From NCBI RefSeq assembly GCF_029029525.1, contig NZ_JAKJSC010000001.1, positions 1,736,001-1,800,000 of the forward strand: a stretch of 64,000 bases of DNA. The letters are read 5' to 3'. A program made the translations under genes and the position numbers. This document shows, one piece after another, positions 1 through 9,000 of this stretch. Position 1 is the stretch's first letter, and every line of letters begins with the position of its first letter. The notes beneath the pieces were generated by a model. That model did no database searches. It saw nothing but the letters and a program-made list of their open reading frames with translations, and was not told where the DNA came from. Origin of the DNA: Labilibaculum sp. DW002 (GTDB lineage: Bacteria; Bacteroidota; Bacteroidia; Bacteroidales; Marinifilaceae).

Positions 1-858
1 GCGCATTCTTGCATATAGGGACTCTATAGCACCTTCAGATCTTTGTACTCCTATATCAGCTGTATAATCTTCCAAACCAATTGCCATTGCAGCTATGTTT
101 AATGATGACGAAGCTATTTCAAAGGCATTCTCAACCCCAAGAGCACTTTCAATAATTGGCATTAAGTAAATATCATGCACAATCGCATGACGTTCTTTTA
201 ATCTTGCTATTTCTTTTTCGACAAGAAGAACGCCATCAACGGTTTCACATTTCGGAATTAAAATCAGATGAACATTGTGAGGAATCAGATAGGACAAATC
301 TTCGACACCTCTTTGTCCTTGATTTATTCGAACCATTCTTTCTACGCCATAAAAGTTTTGTGAGCGTAAGGCATTTCGGACTAAAATTCGGGCTTCATCC
401 TTTTTTTGGATTGATACTGAATCCTCTAAATCTAAAATAATTGCGTTGGGTTGATGAATACCAGCATTCAACATCATATAGGGCGTGTTACCCGGTAAAT
501 ATAGGCGAGATAGTCTAAAATGTCGTTTCGTAGATTGATAATTATTTTCAGGGATAAGATCCAACAAAAAATCCTTGTCTGTTTGCATTATTGCTTTTAC
601 CGCAGCTTCTATTCTTGCCGCTAAAACATAGGGTAAGGCACCATTGTCATTTATTTCTACAAGGGCATTTTTAATATTGAAAAAAACCAAAACAGAACGA
701 CACAGTTGTTCTATTGACGAAGCATAAAAAACCTTTACTTTAGAATTTAAAACAAAATCAATTCCTTCTGCTTCTTTTACTTCAATCTTAACATGACAAT
801 CCCCTTTACTCTTCGAATTACTATTTCCTGCTTCACCTAGACGTTTTACAAGTTTCAT
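1..858 (-). CDS. citDE: Fused citrate lyase acyl carrier (CitD) and citryl-CoA lyase (CitE) protein, 3' end outside window
   Basis: 286 residues are visible, starting at the ATG at 858-856 and running off the left edge without a stop. Residues 1-90 resemble CitD: the segment VLNSKVKVF and the conserved NDNGALPYVLAARIEAA (70-86). Residues 112-286 are HpcH/HpaI aldolase/CitE: RLYLPGN (118-124), ILDLEDSV (141-148), VRIN (175-178), IPKCE (201-205), IIESALG with the metal-ligand Glu at 236, and GLEDYTAD (261-268). CitD carries the phosphoribosyl-dephospho-CoA group on a serine and CitE cleaves citryl-CoA to oxaloacetate. The two are normally separate genes. The usual modified serine position, two residues before an Asp, appears to hold Lys18 here, but Ser13, 15 and 17 are next to it. 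The gene lies downstream of mmdB on the same strand, after its terminator. The fold is clear; citrate as substrate is likely, not proven. Confidence 0.8.
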   Translation of the reverse strand, partial: MKLVKRLGEAGNSNSKSKGDCHVKIEVKEAEGIDFVLNSKVKVFYASSIEQLCRSVLVFFNIKNALVEINDNGALPYVLAARIEAAVKAIMQTDKDFLLDLIPENNYQSTKRHFRLSRLYLPGNTPYMMLNAGIHQPNAIILDLEDSVSIQKKDEARILVRNALRSQNFYGVERMVRINQGQRGVEDLSYLIPHNVHLILIPKCETVDGVLLVEKEIARLKERHAIVHDIYLMPIIESALGVENAFEIASSSLNIAAMAIGLEDYTADIGVQRSEGAIESLYARMR

Positions 859-1033
859 AACCCAATATGTGTTAAATGAGAAATCTTAAAAATAAAAAAG
901 AGAAGCAAGAACATCAATAATCAGCTCCTACCTCTCCTTTCATACCATTTTGCATCTTATTTACAATATATTAAATATAAGAATTTTGTTGAATAAAAAA
1001 AATCTTTCCATCTCTGATAGCCATATTATAATA

Positions 1034-1062
1034 AAAAAGGGAGCCTAATAGGCTCCCTTTTA
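1034..1062 (-). terminator. Intrinsic terminator after mmdB
   Basis: Perfect stem AAAGGGAGCC/GGCTCCCTTT with a four-base loop; on the minus strand it is followed by T-rich sequence. It lies 20 bases beyond the mmdB stop and closes the decarboxylase operon before citDE. Confidence 0.85.
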
Positions 1063-1082
1063 ATATCTATATGATGTTTTTA

Positions 1083-2717
1083 TTACATCAAGAAACTCAA
1101 TAGAATACCAGCTCCTACTGCCGAACCAATAACACCAGATACGTTAGGCGCCATTGCATGCATCAACAAGTGGTTAGTTGGATCATTCTCCAATCCCATC
1201 ACCTGTACTACACGAGCACTATCAGGAACAGCAGATACACCAGCCGCACCAATCATAGGATTGATAGGACGATCTTTTGGCGAGAAGATGTTCATAACCT
1301 TAGCAAAGATTACACCACCAGCTGTTGCAACAATAAATGATGCAGCTCCCAATCCGAAGATTAAGATTGAGTCAGCAGTTAAGAATACATCAGCCTGAGT
1401 TGAAGCACCTACTGTTACACCCAATAGAATTGTAATAATGTTAATCAATGCATTACTAGCAGTTTCAGCCAAACGGTTAGTCACTGTAGATTCTTTAAGT
1501 AGATTACCAAAGAATAACATACCCAACAATGGCACCGAAGTTGGTGAGATATAAGCTGTTAATAACAAACCAATAATTGGGAACATGATTTTTTCAAGAC
1601 GAGTTACCGCACGAGGCGCTTTCATCTTAATCTTTCTTTCCTTTTTAGTTGTCAACAAGTTAATAATTGGAGGTTGAATTACAGGAACCAAAGCCATATA
1701 CGAATAAGCCGCAATCGCGATAGGTCCGATCAAGTTCTTCACCGTTTCTCCATTTGCCATCACATTCATACCATTGGCAAGTTTTGATGACAAGAAGATA
1801 GCCGTAGGACCATCAGCACCACCAATAATTCCAATCGCACCTGCCTCTGGTGGAGCAAAGCCCATCCAAAGAGCACCTAGGAATGTTGCAAAGATACCAA
1901 TCTGAGCTGCTGCTCCAAGAATCATCAAACGTGGGTTTGAAATTAATGAAGAGAAGTCTGTCATAGCACCAATTCCTAAGAAAATCAAAGGAGGATACCA
2001 TCCTTGCAATACACCTGAATATAGTAGATTCATTACTGAACCTGGCTCGTAAACACCTAACTTCAAGTTAAAGTCTACTGCTTGGAACATTGGAATATTA
2101 CCAATCAAGATACCTGTTCCAATAGGAATCAATAATAATGGCTCGTAGTCATACTTAATCGCTAAGAAAATAAAGAAGATACCAATCAACATCATCAACA
2201 AGTGACCAGGTGTTACATTAGCAAAACCAGTAAATTCATAGAAATTTTTCAATCCTACAACAGCATCTGATTCATGTGCACAATTAAGTAAAGGGTTAGC
2301 GAACTTAAGCATATCACCATCAACCTTGGCTATACGTGTACCAAGATTAAGTACTTCTTTAGTTGTACTGTAAGCATTTGATCCAGAATTTGGATCACTA
2401 TTTTTAAATAGGTGAGTTACAGTCTTAGGCTTAAATATAATAATTACATTTTCACCTTCGGTTTTCCAACTCCCACTAAAACGTTGTTTAACCGAGTCCA
2501 TAATAAAAGTATGATCTCCTTTAAACTCAAATGTCTTATAACGTTTTACTGTTTTATCAGATATTCCAATTGGGTTAGGTACATAACCATCTTCATGATT
2601 TACCCATTTCCCAGTTGTTAGTTTTGCTGCGGTATCCGATGAATCTTGGGCGATGGCGCTAAAAGCAAGCCCCATCAACAAGATCATAGAGAATACCATT
2701 GAATAAAGTTTTCTCAT
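1083..2717 (-). CDS. mmdB: Sodium-pumping decarboxylase beta subunit with N-terminal periplasmic lipocalin-like domain
   Basis: 544 residues, about 150 longer than a typical OadB/MmdB/GcdB. Residues 165-544 are the multi-span membrane subunit that decarboxylates carboxybiotin and exports Na+. The family signatures are present: GGADGPT (299-305, Asp302 equivalent to the essential Asp of Klebsiella OadB) and NPMIGAAGVSAVP (486-498). Residues 1-24 form a signal peptide. Residues 30-150 are an extra soluble domain with a lipocalin-like pattern (TGKWVNHEDG, YKTFEFKGDHTF, SGSWKTEGENVIII). It is the last gene of mce-mmdA-oadG-mmdC-mmdB, so the substrate is probably methylmalonyl-CoA. The N-terminal extension is in frame and preceded by a good start, so it is not a wrong start call. 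Its role is unknown. Confidence 0.9.
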   Translation of the reverse strand: MRKLYSMVFSMILLMGLAFSAIAQDSSDTAAKLTTGKWVNHEDGYVPNPIGISDKTVKRYKTFEFKGDHTFIMDSVKQRFSGSWKTEGENVIIIFKPKTVTHLFKNSDPNSGSNAYSTTKEVLNLGTRIAKVDGDMLKFANPLLNCAHESDAVVGLKNFYEFTGFANVTPGHLLMMLIGIFFIFLAIKYDYEPLLLIPIGTGILIGNIPMFQAVDFNLKLGVYEPGSVMNLLYSGVLQGWYPPLIFLGIGAMTDFSSLISNPRLMILGAAAQIGIFATFLGALWMGFAPPEAGAIGIIGGADGPTAIFLSSKLANGMNVMANGETVKNLIGPIAIAAYSYMALVPVIQPPIINLLTTKKERKIKMKAPRAVTRLEKIMFPIIGLLLTAYISPTSVPLLGMLFFGNLLKESTVTNRLAETASNALINIITILLGVTVGASTQADVFLTADSILIFGLGAASFIVATAGGVIFAKVMNIFSPKDRPINPMIGAAGVSAVPDSARVVQVMGLENDPTNHLLMHAMAPNVSGVIGSAVGAGILLSFLM

Positions 2718-2744
2718 TATATAGTTTTTCCCTTTTGTATGAAA

Positions 2745-3164
2745 TTACCCAATTTCAATAAGTACATCATCCTGAAGTACTGCATCTCCCACATTTACTT
2801 TAATAGCTTTAACTGTACCAGGCTTTTCAGCCAGTACGTTATTTTCCATTTTCATGGCTTCCATTACAAGTAAAGTATCACCAGCATTAATTGAGTCACC
2901 TACGGCAACGTCAACTTTAATGATAGTTCCTGGAAGAGGAGCTTTAATACTAACACCACCTGCAGTTTTTTTAATCTGACCTTCACCTGGCTTATTAACG
3001 ACAGGCTTACGAATCAACTGAGGCGTTTTAGAAGCTTTTTCTTCTGCATGAATCTCAACATCGTAAACAGTACCGTTTACTTCAATTTGAGCATTTGAAC
3101 CTTCGATCTCTTTGATATCAACATCGAAATCCTGTCCTTTTATAGTAAATTTGAACTTTTTCAT
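2745..3164 (-). CDS. mmdC: Biotin carboxyl carrier subunit of methylmalonyl-CoA decarboxylase
   Basis: 139 residues. The C-terminal half (70-139) is a biotinyl domain with the biotinylation motif EAMKMEN; the biotin-accepting lysine is Lys105. The N-terminal 40 residues (MKKFKFTIKG, VNGTVYDVEI) are the beta strand region common to Bacteroidota decarboxylase carriers, joined by a Pro/Lys-rich linker (47-68). It ferries CO2 from the MmdA active site to MmdB at the membrane. It lies 27 bases upstream of mmdB and begins only 5 bases after the stop of the frameshifted oadG, so the genes are co-transcribed. Assignment to the gamma/carrier role is secure from motif and context. Confidence 0.92.
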   Translation of the reverse strand: MKKFKFTIKGQDFDVDIKEIEGSNAQIEVNGTVYDVEIHAEEKASKTPQLIRKPVVNKPGEGQIKKTAGGVSIKAPLPGTIIKVDVAVGDSINAGDTLLVMEAMKMENNVLAEKPGTVKAIKVNVGDAVLQDDVLIEIG

Positions 3165-3168
3165 CGTC

Positions 3169-3523
3169 TTATCTTGGTTGATTCATTACTCCATAAATCT
3201 TTGAACTCCATGGAGAATAATTCTTAGTTACTTTCTTAATGGTAATAATATTGCTTTCATCATCATGAATTTGATCGAAGTGCAAATGAAGTGCCATAGC
3301 TATAGCCGCATTTACATTTCCTTCAATATTCAAATCCTCAACATGAGCGCTTGGCTTACCTTGCTTTCACAAGCTTCTTTCTCAAGTTAAGCTGTAATAA
3401 TTTAGGTAAGTTGATAAAAACAATAACAAGTAGTACCAATGCAATAAATACAATTGAGTAACCTACGATAGCAATTGTCCATCCTCCCTGACTTCCAATC
3501 GATAATAAATTGATATAACTCAT
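3169..3523 (-). pseudogene. oadG: OadG/MmdD-type membrane anchor subunit with a +1 frameshift
   Basis: The ATG at 3523 opens a 55-codon frame containing one transmembrane helix (about residues 17-39), typical of OadG/MmdD, and ends at TAA 3358-3356. Shifting by one base there gives a continuous 62-codon frame to the TAA at 3171-3169 that carries the conserved OadG tail: NAAIAMALHLHF, then IITIKKV, then YSPWSSKIYG. The whole interval is 355 bases, one more than a multiple of three, so a single extra base (near 3356-3362) explains it. OadG anchors the soluble subunits to the beta subunit. Both halves are well conserved, which argues for a recent mutation, a sequencing error, or recoding at AGG-TAA. 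It sits exactly between mmdA and mmdC as expected for the operon. Confidence 0.8.
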
Positions 3524-3536
3524 AGTTTATTATTTT

Positions 3537-5093
3537 TTACAATGGAATGTTTGAATGCTTTTTAGCTGGATTACTCTGCTTCTTAGTCTGTAAAGACTGG
3601 AATGCACGAATCACTCTAAAACGTGTATTACGAGGCTCAATCACATCATCAATGTAACCATATGAAGCTGCATTGTATGGGTTAGCAAATTTCTCGTTAT
3701 ACTCAATTTCTTGCTCATTGATGAAAGCAACTTTCTCATCATCGCTAAGTTCCATCATTTTTCTACCATGTAGTACCTCGATAGCACCTTTAGCTCCCAT
3801 TACTGCAATTTCAGCTGAAGGCCAAGCGTAGTTAAGGTCACCACGTAATTGCTTACAAGACATTACATCGTGAGCACCACCATAAGATTTACGTAGAGTG
3901 ATAGTTACTTTAGGAACAGTAGCCTCACCATAAGCGAACATTAATTTCGCACCATGAGTAATGATACCACCAAACTCCTGACCTGATCCCGGAAGGAATC
4001 CTGGAACGTCAACTAAAGTAAGAATAGGAATATTAAAACAGTCACAGAAGCGGATAAAACGAGCTGCTTTTCTTGAAGATTCAATATCTAAAACACCTGC
4101 AAGGAAGTTAGGCTGATTGGCAACAATACCTACTGGCATACCACCCATTCTTGAGAAACCTACAAGAATATTCTTTGCATAGTGACGGTGAACTTCTAAG
4201 AACTCAGCATTATCAACCATAGAATAAATAACATCCTTCATATCGTAAGGCATGTTAGGATTCTCAGGAATAATCTCGTTCAACACATCTTCCATTCTAT
4301 CGATTGGATCATTACAATCCGCCAATGGTGGCTCTTCAAGATTATTAGAAGGCATGAAAGATAACAACTTACGAATAATCATGATTCCTTCTTCTTCATC
4401 TTCCAATTTGAAGTGAGAAACACCTGATTTAGATGCGTGCATATGAGCACCACCCAAGTCTTCAGTTGTAATATCTTCACCAGTCACAGTTTTTACAACC
4501 TTAGGACCGGTAACAAACATGTATGACTTTTCTTCAGTCATCATGATAAAGTCAGTTAATGCAGGAGAATAAACGGCTCCACCAGCACAAGGACCAAAAA
4601 TTGCAGAAATCTGAGGAATAACACCAGACGCCATAATATTTCTCTGGAAAATCTCAGCATAACCAGCTAGAGCAGTAACACCCTCCTGAATACGAGCTCC
4701 TCCTGAATCATTCAATCCAATACAAGGTGCTCCAACTTTCATTGCCATATCCATCACCTTGCAAATCTTTTGTGCAAAGGTTTCCGATAAAGAACCACCA
4801 AATACTGTGAAATCCTGAGAGAACACAAAAATTAAACGTCCATCTACAGTTCCTTGACCTGTAACAACACCATCGCCTAAGAATTTAGTTTTCTCCATAC
4901 CAAAATTGGTACAACGATGTGTTACAAACATATCGAATTCCTCGAAACTACCTTCATCCAAAAGCATATCGATTCTTTCACGAGCAGTACACTTACCTTT
5001 CTTGTGCTGAGATACAATACGCTTCTCACCTCCGCCAAGTTTAGCTTCAGCTCTTAAGTCAATTAACTTCTTAATTTTATCCTGACTAGCCAT
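3537..5093 (-). CDS. mmdA: Methylmalonyl-CoA decarboxylase alpha subunit (acyl-CoA carboxyltransferase)
   Basis: 518 residues, the usual length for the propionyl/methylmalonyl-CoA carboxyltransferase family. It moves CO2 between methylmalonyl-CoA and the biotin of MmdC. Visible signatures are the start region with GGGEKRI and TARERI, the glycine-rich acyl-CoA oxyanion loop [12 protein letters not shown], and the carboxybiotin-side [16 protein letters not shown] and [13 protein letters not shown]. It ends in KKHSNIPL, a tail shared with the other two paralogues in this window. The neighbours (epimerase upstream; oadG, carrier and Na+ pump downstream) identify the substrate as methylmalonyl-CoA and the reaction as Na+-coupled decarboxylation to propionyl-CoA, unlike the ATP-dependent paralogue at 31375-32910. 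Confidence 0.93.
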   Translation of the reverse strand: MASQDKIKKLIDLRAEAKLGGGEKRIVSQHKKGKCTARERIDMLLDEGSFEEFDMFVTHRCTNFGMEKTKFLGDGVVTGQGTVDGRLIFVFSQDFTVFGGSLSETFAQKICKVMDMAMKVGAPCIGLNDSGGARIQEGVTALAGYAEIFQRNIMASGVIPQISAIFGPCAGGAVYSPALTDFIMMTEEKSYMFVTGPKVVKTVTGEDITTEDLGGAHMHASKSGVSHFKLEDEEEGIMIIRKLLSFMPSNNLEEPPLADCNDPIDRMEDVLNEIIPENPNMPYDMKDVIYSMVDNAEFLEVHRHYAKNILVGFSRMGGMPVGIVANQPNFLAGVLDIESSRKAARFIRFCDCFNIPILTLVDVPGFLPGSGQEFGGIITHGAKLMFAYGEATVPKVTITLRKSYGGAHDVMSCKQLRGDLNYAWPSAEIAVMGAKGAIEVLHGRKMMELSDDEKVAFINEQEIEYNEKFANPYNAASYGYIDDVIEPRNTRFRVIRAFQSLQTKKQSNPAKKHSNIPL

Positions 5094-5131
5094 AACTTCT
5101 ATTAGTTATAATATATTATAATTGAGTGTTC

Positions 5132-5536
5132 TTATTTATTACCACAAAGTTCAGTCAAAACTCTCTGAGTTGACTTAGGGTGCATGAAACCAATCTTCAA
5201 ACCTTCAGCTCCACCACGAGGTGTCTTATCGATCAATTGACATCCTGCTTCTGCAGCATCATTCAACGCTTCTTGAACATCTTCTACAGCAAATGCTAAG
5301 TGATGCATTCCGCCACCAGTCTTCTCTACGAATTTACCAATTGGTCCTTCTGGATCAGTAGACTCAAGCAATTCGATTTTTACATCTCCTACTTTGAAAA
5401 ACGCAGTCTTCACTTTCTGATCAACTACTTCTTCAATAGCATAACACTCTAATCCTAATACTTTCTCGTAAAATGGAATAGCTTCTTCTAAGCTTTTAAC
5501 AGCAATTCCGATGTGCTCAATATGTGTCGGTTTCAT
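5132..5536 (-). CDS. mce: Methylmalonyl-CoA epimerase
   Basis: 134 residues, typical for the vicinal oxygen chelate-fold epimerase that interconverts (2R)- and (2S)-methylmalonyl-CoA. The first motif IEHIGIAVKSLEEAIPFYE carries the metal-binding His; HHLAFAVEDV and the C-terminal LTELCGN supply further ligands. It is the first gene of the decarboxylase operon, 38 bases ahead of mmdA, with a promoter 35-65 bases upstream. It links methylmalonyl-CoA mutase (not in this window) to the decarboxylase. Assignment is secure. Confidence 0.95.
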   Translation of the reverse strand: MKPTHIEHIGIAVKSLEEAIPFYEKVLGLECYAIEEVVDQKVKTAFFKVGDVKIELLESTDPEGPIGKFVEKTGGGMHHLAFAVEDVQEALNDAAEAGCQLIDKTPRGGAEGLKIGFMHPKSTQRVLTELCGNK

Positions 5537-5570
5537 AATTAAATTATATTTTGATTGAATAATTTGGTGA

Positions 5571-5601
5571 CAAAAATATTGAAAGGAAAAACGATAATCA
5601 A
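5571..5601 (-). promoter_or_regulatory. Bacteroidota-type promoter of the mce-mmdB operon
   Basis: On the minus strand, TTG (5601-5599), 20 bases, then TATTTTTG (5578-5571), matching the TTG-N19/20-TAnnTTTG sigma consensus of Bacteroidota. The inferred start of transcription is near 5565, giving a leader of about 30 bases before mce. Confidence 0.65.
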
Positions 5602-6012
5602 CGTTTTCTTAGATTATTAAACTTGTTCTTCAACATGTACAAGAAAAGAGGAAGATCTCACTTTCTTTCTAGAAATCAAACAAATAGCCTTCTAAATAAG
5701 ACTTCAATCTCTTAATTTAGAATTGAATTCTTCGAAAACCTTTGCATAACTTTTTCTAACCCGACAAACCTCTTGATTAACGAACCCAAAGGAAATCGCT
5801 TTTCCAATAAAACAGAAATATTTTTTGCTATTCCTCAACATGTTTTTGACAATTATTTTTCATCTCTCAAAATTGAAAAATCAAGACAATTTAAGCCATT
5901 AGCTTTCGGCAATTCATAATATTCCTTAAGAATCAATAAAGCATTCTTGCTTGATGTGAAAAATTACCTCCTTCCTTATCCTTTTTTATCTTATTCTATA
6001 AAGTCTTTTACT
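5602..6012. other. Divergent intergenic region between mce and purL
   Basis: About 410 AT-rich bases between the two promoters. I find no convincing ORF, RNA gene or strong hairpin. Confidence 0.5.
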
Positions 6013-6020
6013 TATATTTG
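6013..6020 (+). promoter_or_regulatory. Probable -7 element of the purL promoter
   Basis: TATATTTG fits TAnnTTTG and lies 53 bases upstream of the purL ATG. The -33 position holds TTA instead of TTG. No purine operator could be recognised. Confidence 0.5.
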
Positions 6021-6073
6021 CAATCTGAAACGAGTTTCAACCATTTTTTATAAATTCTTAAGTAGATTCTAAG

Positions 6074-9000
6074 ATGATACTATTCTTCAAAAAAGACGAA
6101 GTACACTTTGTTGTTCAATCAACTAACCAATTAAATGGACTGGATTATGACAAGCTTTCCTGGTTATTTGGAAATGCAACTAAAATTCAGGAAGACAAGT
6201 TAGTTGGTTTTTTTATTGGCCCAAGAAAAGAGATGATTACACCTTGGAGTACAAATGCTGTTGAAATCACCCAAAATATGGGATTAAACGGAATTCTTCG
6301 CATCGAGGAATTCGCTCAGGTAGACACTGAGCATCCTCAGTTTGATCCAATGCTTCAAAGTTCATATGAAAATTTAGATCAAGAAATTTTCACAATTGAG
6401 AAACAAGCTGACCCAATTCTTTATATCGAAGACATTAGATCTTATAACAAAGAAGAAGGTTTAGCGCTAAGCGAGGAAGAAATAAAATACCTTGAAGATG
6501 TTGAAAAGAAGATTGACCGCAAACTAACTGATTCAGAAGTATTCGGTTTTTCTCAAGTTAACTCGGAGCACTGCCGTCACAAAATATTTAACGGGACTTT
6601 TGTTATTGATGGTGAGGAAAAAGAGTCTTCTCTGTTTCAATTAATTAAAGAAACATCTAAAAAGAACCACAACCGAATTGTTTCGGCTTACAAAGACAAT
6701 TGTGCATTCCTTGGCGGACCAAGAGTTGAGCAGTTTGCTCCAGCTTCTCACGATAAAGCAGATTTTTTCTATACCAAAGATATTGACACTGTTATTTCAT
6801 TGAAGGCAGAGACACACAATTTCCCTACTACAGTAGAACCATTTAATGGTGCTGCAACAGGAACTGGTGGCGAGATTCGAGATCGTATTGCAGGTGGTAA
6901 AGCTTCTTTACCAATGGCTGGAACAGCGGTTTACATGACTGCTTACCCAAGATTAGAATCGTCTAGAAAATGGGAAGATGCTACAGATCCTCGTAAATGG
7001 TTATACCAAACTCCTGAAGAGATTCTTATTAAAGCATCTAATGGAGCGAGTGACTTTGGGAACAAATTTGGTCAACCATTAATTTGTGGTTCTGTACTAA
7101 GTTTCGAACATTTCGAAAACAATAAAAAATACGGATACGATAAGGTTATCATGCAAGCTGGTGGTATTGGTTATGGCCGATTGGAGCAAGCTCAAAAAGA
7201 TGTACCTAATAAAGGTGACAAAGTTGTTCTTTTAGGTGGTGATAACTACCGAATTGGAATGGGTGGTTCTGCTGTATCTTCAGTAGCAACAGGTGAATTC
7301 GATAACTCTATTGAGTTAAATGCAGTCCAACGTTCTAATCCTGAAATGCAGAAACGTGTTTGCAACGCAATACGCGCAATGGCTGAATCTGATCACAACC
7401 CTATTGTTTCTATTCACGATCATGGTGCAGGTGGCCACCTGAACTGTTTATCAGAATTGGTTGAAGAAACTGGTGGTAAGATCGACCTTAATGCACTTCC
7501 TGTTGGTGACCCTACTCTATCGGCTAAAGAAATCGTTGGTAACGAGTCTCAAGAAAGAATGGGATTGGTTATTGGAAAAGATGATGTTGATTTATTGACT
7601 CGTATTGCTGATCGCGAACGAGCTCCTATATACACAATTGGTGAAACAACTGGTGACATGCGTTTCACATTCGAAGATAAAAAGACTGGTGAGAATCCTA
7701 TTGATCTTGGTCTTTCTGAAATGTTTGGTAAGCCACCCAAAACTGTTTTAACAGACAACACTTTAAATGAAAAATTTGAAGCTGTTGAATACGATACTAA
7801 TAAAATAGAGGAATACATTGAAAATGTTCTTCAAATAGAAGCTGTTGCTTGTAAAGATTGGCTAACCAATAAAGTTGACCGTTCGGTAACAGGTAAAATT
7901 GCCATGCAGCAATGTGCTGGTCCTCTTCAACTGCCTCTAAATAACCTAGGAGCTGTAGCTTTAGATTTCCAAGGTGAAAAAGGTATTGCAACCTCTATTG
8001 GACACGCTCCAGTTTCGGCTCTTGTTGATTCTGCTAATGGTTCTCGTCTTTCCATTGCTGAGTCATTAACTAACTTAGTTTGGGCTCCAATTGAGCAAGG
8101 CATTAAAGGCGTTTCTCTTTCTGCTAACTGGATGTGGCCTTGTAAGAACAAAGGTGAAGATGCTCGTCTTTATAAAGCTGTTGAATCAATTAGTGAATTC
8201 GCTATTGAACTTGGCTTAAATGTTCCTACTGGTAAAGATTCCTTATCGATGACTCAAAAATATGGTCAGGATGATGTGGTATACGCACCGGGAACAGTAA
8301 TTATTTCAACTGTTGGTGAAATTGTTGACATCAATCGCATGGTTAGCCCAGTGATGAAAAATGCTGCCAACTCTCACCTACTACATATCGATTTCTCAAA
8401 AGATGCTTTTCAACTAGGAGGAAGTAGCTTTGCTCAAATCGTTAATAAATTAGGAAAGACAACACCTAATGTAAACGATGCTAAATATTTTGCTAAAACT
8501 TTCGAAACACTTCAACAGCTTATCCTAGATAGAAAAGTTCTTGCTGGACATGATATTTCTGCTGGTGGTATGGTTACTGCATTGCTTGAAATGTGTTTTG
8601 CCGATAACAAACTTGGCGCATCAATTAACCTTGACGAAATTAAAGAAGCTGACTTAATCAAAGTTTTATTCAGCGAAAATCCAGGTGTTATTATTCAAGT
8701 TGAAGATCTTGATACTGTTTCTTCTGTATTAACAGAAAAAGGACTTGACTTCCATGTTATTGGTTCTTTAGCCGAAGCAGGCAAAATGACAATTACTAAA
8801 GCTGATAAAAACTTATCACTTGATATAGCTTCACTACGTGACCTTTGGTATAAAACATCTTACCTATTAGATCGCAACCAATCAGGAAATGATAAGGCTT
8901 TAGAACGTTTCAAATCGTATAAAGAAAATAGTTTAACTTACAAATTCCCTGAGAACTTTACAGGTAAATTTGCACAGTATGGTATTGATCCTAAGCGTCA

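Noticed and set aside
156-440. Open frame on the plus strand of 94 codons
   Set aside because: Antisense to citDE, whose translation matches conserved motifs throughout; the plus-strand product has no recognisable pattern.
7549-8151. Antisense open frames inside purL
   Set aside because: purL reads without interruption with all motifs; the antisense frames have no conserved features.
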